Origin: Modestobacter sp. VKM Ac-2977
GTDB lineage: Bacteria; Actinomycetota; Actinomycetes; Mycobacteriales; Geodermatophilaceae
Length of the DNA stretch: 64,000 nt
Reading direction: 5' to 3'
NCBI RefSeq assembly: GCF_026968045.1
Contig: NZ_JAPVBQ010000004.1
Span: 310,001 to 374,000 of the forward strand
Positions within the stretch are counted from its first letter, which is position 1. Every line of letters starts with the position of its first letter. Both the position numbers and the translations under genes were made by a program. This document shows positions 9,141 through 17,398 of the stretch, one piece after another. The notes beneath the pieces were generated by a model. The model saw nothing but the letters and a program-made list of their open reading frames with translations. It did no database searches and was not told where the DNA came from.

Positions 9141-9262
9141 CGGGGCCCTCCGATCGCAGTCGGGAACACGACTGCCGACCAGGCTTCCCGGCGCACCGGC
9201 AGTGACGTTAGACCTGCGGGAGCCTCTCCGGAACGGCCCTGCGCGCGGGGTGGACCGGAGGG

Positions 9263-10210
9263 TCAGGAGGGGAACGGCCAGGCGTTCTTCACACAGCTCC
9301 CCAGCCCGAGGGTCTGCTGCTGCATCACCGGGGCCAGCTGCCCGGCGCCGGGGCACGGCTCGTGGCCGTTGCCGAGGGCGTGCCCGACCTCGTGGTTGAC
9401 CACGTACTGCCGATAGGTGGGGACGTCCCCGCCGTAGTCGGGGACGGCAGTCTCCCAGCGGGCCAGGTTGATGACCGCCCGCTCGCCGTAGCGGCAGGAC
9501 GTGTAGCCGCCGGTGCCGACGCCCGGGCAGTAGATCTCCATGCTGCCCGGGCTGACCAGGCTGACCCGGAACTCGTACGCGCCGGCCTCGGCCTCGGCAG
9601 CACCCACCCGCTGGAAGGACAGCCGGCCGCCGGCGCCCCAGGACCGGGGGTCGCCGAGGATGCCCTCGACCGCGGCGGCGAACGTGGCGCCGTCGACGCC
9701 GATGCCGTCCTCGACCTCCACGACGAAGCGTTCCAGCGGCCCGGTGCCGTACACCCCCGACGTGCCGTCGACCACGCTCACGCTCCCGGCGCCCTGCTCG
9801 ACGTAGGTCGGCGCCGCGGGCACGTCCTCCGCCGGCGGCGCCGTCGGTGTGCTGGACACCTCGGCCGGCACCCCCTCGCCCTCGGCCTCGGTGACCTGCG
9901 GGGCGATCGGCGTGGCCGGCGCGGACGCATCGACGGCGGCCTCGGCCGTCGACATCGGGGTGGGGCCCCCGCCACCGCCCGGCCGGACGACGTCGATCAG
10001 GGCGATCACGGTCGCTATGGCCAGCAGCGGCACGGCGTAGGCCCGCCAGCCGTACCGGTGGACGAACCGGCGGAACCGGCCGCGCGGCAGCACGGCGGGA
10101 CGTGCGGACGGGACGGGGTCACGGCGGGCGACCAGCGGCTCGCCTGCCGGGCGCCGTCCGGACGGGCGGGGTCCCGAGCTCGTCACGGCGGCCAGGCTCT
10201 CACGACGCAC
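9263..10210 (-). CDS. DUF3152 membrane-anchored metzincin-like protein
   Basis: 315 residues: basic N-terminus, one transmembrane helix (about 54-75, AYAVPLLAIATVIALIDVV), a Pro/Ala linker and a DUF3152 domain facing outside. The C-terminal half holds HEVGHALGNGH, which fits the metzincin zinc motif HExxHxxGxxH, so a zinc protease role at the cell surface is plausible. Several cysteines flank it. Position matches Rv3207c, next to moeZ and the TetR/DUF3107 genes. GTG start at 10210, with GGAGG only three bases upstream; an in-frame GTG 24 bases downstream is an alternative. Confidence 0.85.
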   Translation of the reverse strand: MRRESLAAVTSSGPRPSGRRPAGEPLVARRDPVPSARPAVLPRGRFRRFVHRYGWRAYAVPLLAIATVIALIDVVRPGGGGGPTPMSTAEAAVDASAPATPIAPQVTEAEGEGVPAEVSSTPTAPPAEDVPAAPTYVEQGAGSVSVVDGTSGVYGTGPLERFVVEVEDGIGVDGATFAAAVEGILGDPRSWGAGGRLSFQRVGAAEAEAGAYEFRVSLVSPGSMEIYCPGVGTGGYTSCRYGERAVINLARWETAVPDYGGDVPTYRQYVVNHEVGHALGNGHEPCPGAGQLAPVMQQQTLGLGSCVKNAWPFPS

Positions 10211-10261
10211 CGACCTCCCGGAGGACGTCGGCCGGGCGCGGCGCCGTTCCGGGACCGCCGG

Positions 10262-11314
10262 TCACACCTGTCCGGCCGGGAGGTCGTCCCCGCCGACGGG
10301 GTCGGTCGCGAGGTCACCGGCGGCGTCCTCGGCCAGACCGAGGACCGCGCGGGCCGTGGGCTCCGGGGCCTCCAGCATCGCCAGGTGCCCGATGCCCGCC
10401 TGCACCTGCAACCGGGCATCGGGGAGGACCTCGGCCAGCCGCGGTGCGAGCTCGGGGTCGACCAGCCTGTCCCGGTCACCCCACACCACCAGGGACGGCG
10501 CCCGCACGGACCGGGCCATCCGCCAGGCGTTCGCCCGGCCCACCCGCAGGTAGGAGCTCATCAGACCGCGCAGGCTGCGGGTGAGCGCCTGACCCGCCCA
10601 GGGCTGCTCGTCCCGCCGCCGGGTCTCCTCCACCGCCTCGGCGACCCGCTCCGGTGGCACCCGGCTCGGATCGCCGAAGCACATCTGCAGCAGCCCGCGG
10701 ACACGCTGCTCCGGGCTGGCGCCGGCCAGCCGCCGTTCGGCCAGCGCGGGGACGCCGGGCAGCAGCACCAGCGCGATCGCCCGGTCGAACGCCGCCGGCA
10801 CCCGGTAGACCGGCATGGCCGCGGAGATCAGGGTGAGGGTGGCCACCAGGTCCGGACGGCGGGCGGCGACCCACACGCTGACCAGACCGCCGAGCGAGTT
10901 GCCCACCAGGTGCACGGGACGGCCCTGCCCGGGGCCGGGCCGGGCGACGATCCACTCCAGGACGTCCACGACGGCCTGGACGTGCCGGTGGATGGAGTAG
11001 CGGGGCGGCGGCGCCGACTGGCCGAACCCGGGCAGGTCCAGGGCCCAGCCGTCGAACCGGACGGCCAGCAACGCCGCCAGGTCGGTCCAGTTGGTCGAGG
11101 CGCCGCCCAGGCCGTGGACGTAGAGCGCCCGCTCGTGCGGCGCCTCGACCTGCGCCTCCTGTCCGGCCGGGTCACCGACCGGCAGCGGGCCACACCAGGG
11201 CGTGTGCCGGACGAAGACCTCACCGCCGTTGACCGGCACCATCGCACCGGGCCAGGGTGGGAGAAGGGCACCGGGCCGCGGCAGCGGCACCGAGGACAGC
11301 CGGGCGTCGGTCAC
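10262..11314 (-). CDS. Alpha/beta hydrolase
   Basis: 350 residues. Nucleophile elbow GNSLGG near residue 140, preceded by the strand HLV; acid in WGDRDRLVDPE and base in GIGHLAMLE, completing a Ser-Asp-His triad. Substrate unknown; an esterase or lipase of the LipV group found near this locus in mycobacteria is possible. GTG start at 11314 with a TACCGT -10 hexamer only seven bases upstream, so the mRNA is probably leaderless. Divergent from the TetR gene. Confidence 0.85.
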   Translation of the reverse strand: MTDARLSSVPLPRPGALLPPWPGAMVPVNGGEVFVRHTPWCGPLPVGDPAGQEAQVEAPHERALYVHGLGGASTNWTDLAALLAVRFDGWALDLPGFGQSAPPPRYSIHRHVQAVVDVLEWIVARPGPGQGRPVHLVGNSLGGLVSVWVAARRPDLVATLTLISAAMPVYRVPAAFDRAIALVLLPGVPALAERRLAGASPEQRVRGLLQMCFGDPSRVPPERVAEAVEETRRRDEQPWAGQALTRSLRGLMSSYLRVGRANAWRMARSVRAPSLVVWGDRDRLVDPELAPRLAEVLPDARLQVQAGIGHLAMLEAPEPTARAVLGLAEDAAGDLATDPVGGDDLPAGQV

Positions 11315-11321
11315 CTACCCG

Positions 11322-11327
11322 ACGGTA
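11322..11327 (-). promoter_or_regulatory. -10 hexamer of a probable leaderless promoter (alpha/beta hydrolase)
   Basis: TACCGT on the minus strand, seven bases before the GTG at 11314. Confidence 0.5.
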
Positions 11328-11393
11328 GAACACCGCGCTGTCGCCCCCTGCCGCGACCGGCCGGGGTGGGACGCCGTCCGCACGACGCGCCGC

Positions 11394-11399
11394 TAACAT
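11394..11399 (+). promoter_or_regulatory. -10 hexamer of a probable leaderless promoter (TetR gene)
   Basis: TAACAT nine bases before the ATG at 11409, with no Shine-Dalgarno between them. Confidence 0.5.
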
Positions 11400-11408
11400 C
11401 GTCGGGCC

Positions 11409-12059
11409 ATGCAGCCCAGCCGACCCGTACCCGCGCCCGCAGCGCCGGCCGCCCGTCGCACCGCCCGCCTGCCGCGGGGTGCCCGGCGGCTGCAGCTGCT
11501 GCGGGCTGCGCAGGACGTCTTCGTCGCCCAGGGCTTCCACGCCGCGGCGATGGACGACATCGCCGATCGGGCCGGGGTCAGCAAGCCGGTGCTCTACCAG
11601 CACTTCCCGGGCAAGCGGGAGCTCTACCTGGCGCTGCTGGAACAGCAGGTCGACGAGCTCACCGACCGGGTCCGCGAGGCCATGGCGGGCACGGAGGACA
11701 ACCGCGAGCGGGTCAACGGCGCCGTCGGTGCCTACTTCGACTTCGTGGACGCCGACGGCGAGGCGTTCCGGCTGGTGTTCGAGTCCGACCTGCGCAACGA
11801 CCCCGACGTCCGGCGGATCGCCGACCGCGGCGCCCGGCAGTGCATCGAGGCCATCGCGGAGGTCATCGCGATGGAGACCGGCGCGGACCCCGAGCGGGCG
11901 CTGCTGCTGTCCGCAGGGATGACGGGCCTCGCCGAGACGAGCGCGCGGTGGTGGCTGGCCCGCAAGGGCACCTTGTCCCGGGACGAGGCCGTCGCGCTCG
12001 CGTCGTCCCTGGGCTGGCGCGGCATGTCGGGCTTCCCGCTGCGTGAGGACACCGACTGA
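11409..12059 (+). CDS. TetR/AcrR-family transcriptional regulator
   Basis: 216 residues. The N-terminal helix-turn-helix is clear: AAQDVFVAQGFHAAAMDDIA, then AGVSKPVLYQHFPGKRELY, at about residues 35-80. The C-terminal ligand-binding domain includes a segment with GMTGLAETSARWWL. It matches Rv3208, which sits beside DUF3107 in mycobacteria. Its target is not evident; autoregulation of the short divergent region with the hydrolase gene is possible. ATG start follows a -10 box directly. Confidence 0.9.
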   Translation: MQPSRPVPAPAAPAARRTARLPRGARRLQLLRAAQDVFVAQGFHAAAMDDIADRAGVSKPVLYQHFPGKRELYLALLEQQVDELTDRVREAMAGTEDNRERVNGAVGAYFDFVDADGEAFRLVFESDLRNDPDVRRIADRGARQCIEAIAEVIAMETGADPERALLLSAGMTGLAETSARWWLARKGTLSRDEAVALASSLGWRGMSGFPLREDTD

Positions 12060-12117
12060 CCGCCGACGTTCGCTGACGGCGGACCCGCTGGACCGGCCGC
12101 CTCCCACCGGGCTGGAC

Positions 12118-12151
12118 TAGCGTGGGTGGCCAGTAGCCGGACCTGAGGAGG
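12118..12151 (+). promoter_or_regulatory. Promoter -10 and ribosome binding site of the DUF3107 gene
   Basis: TAGCGT at 12118-12123 is a good -10 hexamer. A strong GAGGAGG at 12145-12151 lies nine bases before the GTG. The DUF3107 gene therefore has its own leadered transcript. Confidence 0.55.
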
Positions 12152-12160
12152 CATCCCCGC

Positions 12161-12391
12161 GTGGAAGTAAAGATCGGTGTCCAACACTCCCCCCGTGAGC
12201 TGGTCATCGACAGCCCCAAGAGCCCGGACGAGATCGCGGCCGAGGTGTCCAAGGCCATGACCGGGTCCAAGGACGGCCTGCTCACGCTGGTGGACGAACG
12301 CGGTCGGCGCATCGTCGTCCCGACCGACCGGATCGCCTACGTCGAGATCGCCGAGGCCGACCAGCGCCGGGTGGGCTTCATCAGCAGCTGA
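12161..12391 (+). CDS. DUF3107 small conserved protein
   Basis: 76 residues beginning MEVKIGVQHSPRELV, with the conserved GRRIVVPTDRIAYVEI segment. This is the DUF3107 family (Rv3208A/TB9.4 in mycobacteria), conserved across actinobacteria with no known function. GTG start is set by the strong GAGGAGG nine bases upstream. Confidence 0.9.
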   Translation: MEVKIGVQHSPRELVIDSPKSPDEIAAEVSKAMTGSKDGLLTLVDERGRRIVVPTDRIAYVEIAEADQRRVGFISS

Positions 12392-12408
12392 TCGACCGCA
12401 CGAACGCC

Positions 12409-12443
12409 GACAGGGCGTCGCCGCACCACGGCGGCGCCCTGTC
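12409..12443. terminator. Bidirectional terminator between DUF3107 and the ferritin-like gene
   Basis: 15-bp arms GACAGGGCGTCGCCG and CGGCGGCGCCCTGTC with one mismatch and a five-base loop, between two convergent genes. Confidence 0.75.
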
Positions 12444-12459
12444 GCACGTCCCGGGCCCC

Positions 12460-13134
12460 TCAGGGGTTGAGGCCGAGGGCCTGCATCCGGACCGAGTGCG
12501 CGGCGGTGAGCCGCTGGAGCAGCCGGGCGACCCCGGTCAGGTCCCCGGTGCCGGCGATGAGCAGGTCGGCCAGCTGGTCGTGCTCGGCGATGACCGCCTG
12601 GGACTGGGTCAGCGCCTCACCGACCAACCGACGCGCCCACAGCGCCAGCCGGCCACCGAGCGTGGGGTCGGCCGCGATGGCGGCCCGGACCTCCCGGAGC
12701 GCGAAGTCGGCGTGCCCGGTGTCGTCGAGCACCTCCTCGACCAGCGCGCGGTCCGGCTGCGGCAGGAAGGCCGCGACCTCGCGGTAGAAGTCGGTGGCCA
12801 GCCCGTCACCGACGTAGGCCTTGACCAGCCCCTCCAGCCAGGTGCTGGCCCGGGTGCCGTCGTGGAAGGCGTCCAGCGCGGCGACGAACGGGGTCATCGC
12901 CTGGGCCACGTCCACGCCCAGCTCGCGCAGCCGCTGGGTGAGCCGTGTGTGGTGCTCGATCTGGGCCGCCGCCATCTGGGCGAGGGCGGCCCGGCCCTCG
13001 AGCGTCGGCGCCAGGCGGGCGTCCTCGGCGAGCCGGTCGAACGCGGTCAGCTCGGCGTAGGCCAGCACGCCCAGCAGGTCGATCACCGCCGGCTGACCGG
13101 CCGTTCGGCCGGAGCCCTCCTCGACACTGGTCAC
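12460..13134 (-). CDS. Ferritin-like fold protein (tRNA hydroxylase MiaE-like / Rv3210c family)
   Basis: 224 residues, all helical. Segments such as LLGVLAYAELTAFDRLAED, AAAQIEHHTRLTQRL and DDTGHADFALREV place Glu/His residues at ferritin-like diiron positions. The family is usually annotated ferritin-like fold-containing protein and neighbours rhlE in mycobacteria. GTG start at 13134 chosen because GGAGGGGG precedes it; the upstream open frame has no family similarity. Divergent from rhlE across a 390-base region. Confidence 0.8.
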   Translation of the reverse strand: MTSVEEGSGRTAGQPAVIDLLGVLAYAELTAFDRLAEDARLAPTLEGRAALAQMAAAQIEHHTRLTQRLRELGVDVAQAMTPFVAALDAFHDGTRASTWLEGLVKAYVGDGLATDFYREVAAFLPQPDRALVEEVLDDTGHADFALREVRAAIAADPTLGGRLALWARRLVGEALTQSQAVIAEHDQLADLLIAGTGDLTGVARLLQRLTAAHSVRMQALGLNP

Positions 13135-13523
13135 GGTTCCCCCTCCTCGTGCCCCACCGGCGCTCCGGGCGCGCCGCCGGCGGCCGCTCGACGCCTTCGG
13201 CGCCCGTGTCGCACGGCAGCGCAGCGAGGTTAACGGGCAGGTCACGCTAGGATGGAATCGGCGAGCCGCCAGGCTCGTTGTTCCTGCGCAACCTCCGTGT
13301 GCGCTGATGACCGCCGGATCACCTCCTCGAGGCCGGCCCTCCGAGGGCCGTCTCCCGGGCAGTCTGCACTCGACGCCCGGTCTGCTGGCCGCGTCGGCGC
13401 TTGGATCGAACATCCCGGAACCGACCCCGGGACCGGCGAGCGAGTCGGGCAACGCCGGAGCTCGAGACCGAGCTCAGGCACCGACGACGCACCGCGGTCC
13501 CCCACCAGACCGAGGCGAGAGAA
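13135..13523 (+). promoter_or_regulatory. Long leader and promoter region of the rhlE-like helicase gene
   Basis: 389 bases without a convincing gene. TAGGAT near 13250 is a plausible -10, which would give a 5' untranslated leader of about 260 bases. It holds a small hairpin (CGAGCC...GGCTCG near 13262-13277) and a GGATCACCTCCT stretch near 13317 identical to the 3' end of 16S rRNA. Long leaders are common for RNA helicase genes that control their own expression. Confidence 0.4.
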
Positions 13524-15206
13524 CTGACCTCCACCGAGAACACCCCCACCGCCAGCAGCACCCCCGCCGCTCCGGAGCTGGAGCACGCCGAGACCGGCGC
13601 GCCCGCCCCCGAGGAGCTCGAGCAGCAGGTCGAGGAGCTGGGCGGCGCGCCCGTCGCCCCCGACAGCCCGCTGTTCAGCGACTTCGACGTGCACCCCGAC
13701 ATCGTGGCCGCGCTGGCCGAGGTCGGGATCCACCGCACGTTCGCCATCCAGGAGCTGACGCTCCCGCTCGCCCTGGCCGGCAACGACCTCATCGGGCAGG
13801 CCCGTACCGGCACCGGCAAGACGCTGGGCTTCGGCGTCCCGCTGCTGCAGCGCGTCGTCCCCGCGGCCGAGGGCGGTGACGGCGTCCCGCAGGCGCTGGT
13901 CGTCGTCCCGACCCGTGAGCTGTGCGTGCAGGTCTCCCGGGACCTGGCCGCCGCCGGCGCCAAGCGCGGCATCCGGGTGCAGGCCATCTACGGCGGGCGT
14001 GCCTTCGAGCCGCAGGTGGCCGCGCTGCAGGCCGGCGTCGAGGTCGTCGTCGGCACCCCCGGCCGGCTGCTGGACCTCGCCCAGCAGGGCCACCTGGTCC
14101 TGGGCAAGGTCCGCGGCCTGGTGCTGGACGAGGCCGACGAGATGCTCGACCTGGGCTTCCTGCCCGACATCGAGCGCATCCTGGCGATGGTCCCGGACAA
14201 GCGGCAGACGATGCTGTTCTCCGCGACGATGCCCGGCCCGATCGTCACGCTCTCCCGGTCGTTCATGAGCCAGCCCACGCACATCCGGGCGCACGGCAAC
14301 GACGAGGGCTCGACGGTCCCGCAGACCACGCAGTTCATCTACCGGGCGCACAACCTGGACAAGCCCGAGCTGCTGTCCCGGGTGCTGCAGTCCCGCGACC
14401 GCGGCCTGGTGATGGTCTTCTGCCGCACCAAGCGCACCGCGCAGAAGGTCGCCGACGAGCTCGTCGACCGCGGGTTCGCCGCGGCCGCCGTGCACGGTGA
14501 CCTGGGTCAGGGCGCCCGCGAGCAGGCACTGCGCGCCTTCCGGGCCGGCAAGGTCGACGTGCTGGTCGCCACCGACGTCGCCGCCCGCGGCATCGACGTC
14601 ACCGGTGTCAGCCACGTCGTCAACTACCAGTGCCCCGAGGACGAGAAGACCTACGTGCACCGGATCGGCCGCACCGGCCGGGCCGGCAGCACCGGTGTCG
14701 CCGTCACCCTGGTCGACTGGGACGACATCCCGCGTTGGCAGCTGATCAACAAGGCGCTGGAGCTCGACTTCGCCGAGCCGCCGGAGACCTACTCCACCTC
14801 GCCGTGGGTGTACACCGACCTCGACGTCCCGACGACGGCGACCGGGCGGCTGCCCCGCGCGCAGCGCACCCGCGAGGGACTGGGCGCGGAGACCCTCGAG
14901 GACCTCGGGGAGACCGGCAAGCGCCAGCGCGCCGGCGGCACGTCCTCCGGCCCCGGCCGCACCAGCACCCCCGCCGAGGACGACCAGCCCACGGTCGGAC
15001 CGCCCAAGAGCCGCCCGCGGCAGCGCACCCGGGGCAGCGGCGCCGCCGCCGCTGGAGCCGCGGCGGCGATGGACGGCCCGACGAGCGACGGGGACGCCCC
15101 CGCCGTGGCCGGGTCCACGGACGGCGGCGAGGGCGGCGGCCGGCCGCGGCGACGTCGTCGGCGCGGTGGCCGCGGCGGCAGCGGCGGCTCCGAGTCCGCA
15201 GCCTGA
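13524..15206 (+). CDS. rhlE: DEAD-box ATP-dependent RNA helicase (RhlE/Rv3211-like)
   Basis: About 560 residues. Q-motif FAIQELTLPLALAG, Walker A ARTGTGKT, PTRELCVQV, DEAD-type box LDEADEMLDLGF, SAT in FSATMPGPI, then the RecA2 domain with ATDVAARGIDV and HRIGRTGRAG. The basic, Gly/Arg-rich C-terminal tail is typical for RNA binding. No ATG or GTG lies in frame upstream of the helicase core. The only canonical option is TTG at 13401, which adds 41 unconserved residues. A CTG at 13524 preceded by GAGG gives MTSTENTP and is preferred. Order matches Rv3211. Confidence 0.9.
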   Translation: MTSTENTPTASSTPAAPELEHAETGAPAPEELEQQVEELGGAPVAPDSPLFSDFDVHPDIVAALAEVGIHRTFAIQELTLPLALAGNDLIGQARTGTGKTLGFGVPLLQRVVPAAEGGDGVPQALVVVPTRELCVQVSRDLAAAGAKRGIRVQAIYGGRAFEPQVAALQAGVEVVVGTPGRLLDLAQQGHLVLGKVRGLVLDEADEMLDLGFLPDIERILAMVPDKRQTMLFSATMPGPIVTLSRSFMSQPTHIRAHGNDEGSTVPQTTQFIYRAHNLDKPELLSRVLQSRDRGLVMVFCRTKRTAQKVADELVDRGFAAAAVHGDLGQGAREQALRAFRAGKVDVLVATDVAARGIDVTGVSHVVNYQCPEDEKTYVHRIGRTGRAGSTGVAVTLVDWDDIPRWQLINKALELDFAEPPETYSTSPWVYTDLDVPTTATGRLPRAQRTREGLGAETLEDLGETGKRQRAGGTSSGPGRTSTPAEDDQPTVGPPKSRPRQRTRGSGAAAAGAAAAMDGPTSDGDAPAVAGSTDGGEGGGRPRRRRRRGGRGGSGGSESAA

Positions 15207-16417
15207 TGAAGGACCTGCCTTCCCCCCAACCCTCGCTCCGCTCGGGTCGGGCCCCTGAAGGCAGGCCGTTCCAGCAAATCCTCACGCAGCGACGCCTGCG
15301 GGTGTGGGTCTGGGCGGCGGTCACCCTCGTGGTGGCCGCCGTCGCCGTCCTGCTGTGGCGCACCTCCGACGTCGCGGCGACCTCCCGCACGACGGCGGAG
15401 CCGGCCGCCGTCCCCGATGAGGCACCGGCTGCCGAGCTCGCCCAGGCGTGGACGTCGCCCACCGGCCCGGCGCCCCGGCAGGCGGTGGAGAGCGGCCGGG
15501 TGCTGGTCACCGACGAGCGGGGCGTGGCCATGCTGGACGCCACGACCGGTGAGGAGGCGTGGCACTACCGGCGGGCCAACGCCACCCTCTGCGACGCGAC
15601 CACGGTCGACGGCATCGTGGTGGTGGCCTTCCGCACCACCGGGCGGTGCAACGAGCTGACCGGCCTGGACGCCTCGACCGGCGCCCGGGAGTGGTACCGC
15701 AACGTCCGGTTCCGCACCGACGTCGACCTGGCCAGCACCGACCAGATCCTGCTGGCCAGCAGCCCGACCGGGATCGTCACGATCGACCCGGTGGGCGACA
15801 ACACCCGCTGGCGGTACGCGCCGCCGGAGGGCTGCCGGATCGTCGGGTCCGACGTCGGCAGCTCCGGCGTGGTCGTGCTGCAGCGGTGCAGCGACCTGGC
15901 GGCGGTGCAGGTCCGGTTGCTCGACGGGTTCGCTGGCGACGTCCTCTGGACCCGCGACCTCGAGGTCGGCAGCGACACCGCCCGGCTGGCCGGGGTCGAC
16001 CGGCTGGTCGACGTGGTCGTCGGCGACCGGGTGCACGTGCTCTCCCCCGCCGACGGCGCGCTGCTGACCGAGGTGGAGCTGCCGGCCCTGCCGGCCGGCC
16101 AGGACGCCGGCACCGAGCCGCTGCAGCAGGTCGGCGTCGCCGACGCGGCCCTGCTCTGGGCACGTGGCCAGGTGCTGGCCCTGGACCAGACGACCGGGCT
16201 GCCACGCTGGCAGGTGCCCGCCCTGGGGCTGCCCGCGACCGGCGAGGAGGCCGTCACCGTGCCCGAGGCGGGGGCGTTCGTGCAGCGCAGCCTCGCGGAC
16301 GGGACGGAGCTGCGACGCTGGTCCACCGCCGACGAGGTCCCGGTCGGGGGGCGGACGTCGCTGGTCGGCCCGGCCGTGGTCTACGCCACCGACACCGCGG
16401 TGCTCGCACACACGTAG
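15206..16417 (+). CDS. Membrane-anchored PQQ-like beta-propeller protein (Rv3212 family)
   Basis: Up to 403 residues. One N-terminal membrane helix (VWVWAAVTLVVAAVAVLLW) is followed by an extracytoplasmic domain with repeated blades such as GVAMLDATTGEEAWHY and ELTGLDASTGAREWYR, the PQQ-enzyme-like repeat. Likely a structural or assembly role at the membrane; no cofactor site is evident. The ATG at 15206 overlaps the rhlE stop (TGATG), but the first ~27 codons are the palindromic element at 15209-15272. A GTG at 15302, just before the membrane helix, may be the true start. Confidence 0.8.
   Translation: MKDLPSPQPSLRSGRAPEGRPFQQILTQRRLRVWVWAAVTLVVAAVAVLLWRTSDVAATSRTTAEPAAVPDEAPAAELAQAWTSPTGPAPRQAVESGRVLVTDERGVAMLDATTGEEAWHYRRANATLCDATTVDGIVVVAFRTTGRCNELTGLDASTGAREWYRNVRFRTDVDLASTDQILLASSPTGIVTIDPVGDNTRWRYAPPEGCRIVGSDVGSSGVVVLQRCSDLAAVQVRLLDGFAGDVLWTRDLEVGSDTARLAGVDRLVDVVVGDRVHVLSPADGALLTEVELPALPAGQDAGTEPLQQVGVADAALLWARGQVLALDQTTGLPRWQVPALGLPATGEEAVTVPEAGAFVQRSLADGTELRRWSTADEVPVGGRTSLVGPAVVYATDTAVLAHT
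15209..15272 (+). repeat. Post-stop palindromic element (copy A)
   Basis: Starts AAGGACC right after the rhlE stop and ends GGCCGTTCC. Inner arms CCTGCCTTC (15214-15222) and GAAGGCAGG (15257-15265) pair perfectly over nine bases. Confidence 0.7.
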
Positions 16418-16462
16418 TCACGCACTGCGGCGCGGTGTCGCACGGCGAGGCACACTCGGGAC

Positions 16463-17398
16463 ATGGTCCTGCCTGGAGGCTCCGAACACACCGCCCCCGA
16501 CGACCTCCGCCAGCTGGCGGTGCACGAGGCAGCCCGGGTGACCTTCCCCGGCCGTTCCGGCCCGCTGGCCGCCCTGGACACCGGCGCCTGCGACGGGCCG
16601 ACGGTGCTGCTGGTGGCCGGCTACACCGGCAGCAAGGAGGACTTCGCGCCGTTGCTGTCGCCGCTGGGCGAGGCCGGCGTGCGGGCCGTGGCGATGGACC
16701 AGCGCGGGCAGTACGAGTCGCCCGGCCCGGACGACCCGGCGCAGTACTCGGTGGCCGACCTCGCGGCCGACGTGGTCGCGGTCGCCCGGCAGCTGCACAC
16801 CGAGACGGGCAGCCCGGTGCACCTGCTCGGGCACAGCTTCGGCGGCATCGTCGCCCGGGCGGCGGTGCTCGCCGAGCCGGCGCTGTTCGCCACGCTCACC
16901 CTGCTGGGCAGCGGCCCCACCGCGCTGACCGGCCCCCGGGCCGAGATGCTGGACCACCTGCCCTCGCTGCTGGAGGCCGGCGGCGTCCAGCTGGTCAGCG
17001 ACACCCTGGACCAGTTGGCGATGACCGATCCGCGGGCGCAGGCGGTGCCCGCGCCGACCCGGGAGTTCCTCACCCGCCGCTTCCTGGCCAACACCGCAGC
17101 CGGGCTGCTGGGCATGGCCGACGCGATGCTCGCCGAGCCCGACCGGGTGGCCGAGCTGGCCGCGACCGGCGTGCCGGTGCTGGTCACCCACGGCGTCGCC
17201 GACGATGCGTGGAGCCCCGCGATCCAGGCGGAGATGGCGGCCCGGCTGCGCGCCCGGCACGAGGTGATCCCGCAGGCGGTGCACTCCCCCGCCATCGAGA
17301 ACCCCTCCCGCACCCTGCAGGTGCTGGTCACCTTCTGGAGCGACCCCGACGGCTCGTCGGCCGCCGCCGACGACGACACCGCTGGGGCCGTGCGGTGA
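16463..17398 (+). CDS. Alpha/beta hydrolase
   Basis: 311 residues. Nucleophile elbow GHSFGG near residue 130, oxyanion region LVAGYTGSKEDF, an acidic loop THGVADDAWSP and a C-terminal histidine in QAVHSPAIENP. Probably an esterase or lipase-like hydrolase; substrate unknown. The GTGA overlap with the next gene couples it to the DUF2236 oxygenase. A CACACT box six bases before the ATG could be a weak leaderless -10. Confidence 0.85.
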   Translation: MVLPGGSEHTAPDDLRQLAVHEAARVTFPGRSGPLAALDTGACDGPTVLLVAGYTGSKEDFAPLLSPLGEAGVRAVAMDQRGQYESPGPDDPAQYSVADLAADVVAVARQLHTETGSPVHLLGHSFGGIVARAAVLAEPALFATLTLLGSGPTALTGPRAEMLDHLPSLLEAGGVQLVSDTLDQLAMTDPRAQAVPAPTREFLTRRFLANTAAGLLGMADAMLAEPDRVAELAATGVPVLVTHGVADDAWSPAIQAEMAARLRARHEVIPQAVHSPAIENPSRTLQVLVTFWSDPDGSSAAADDDTAGAVR

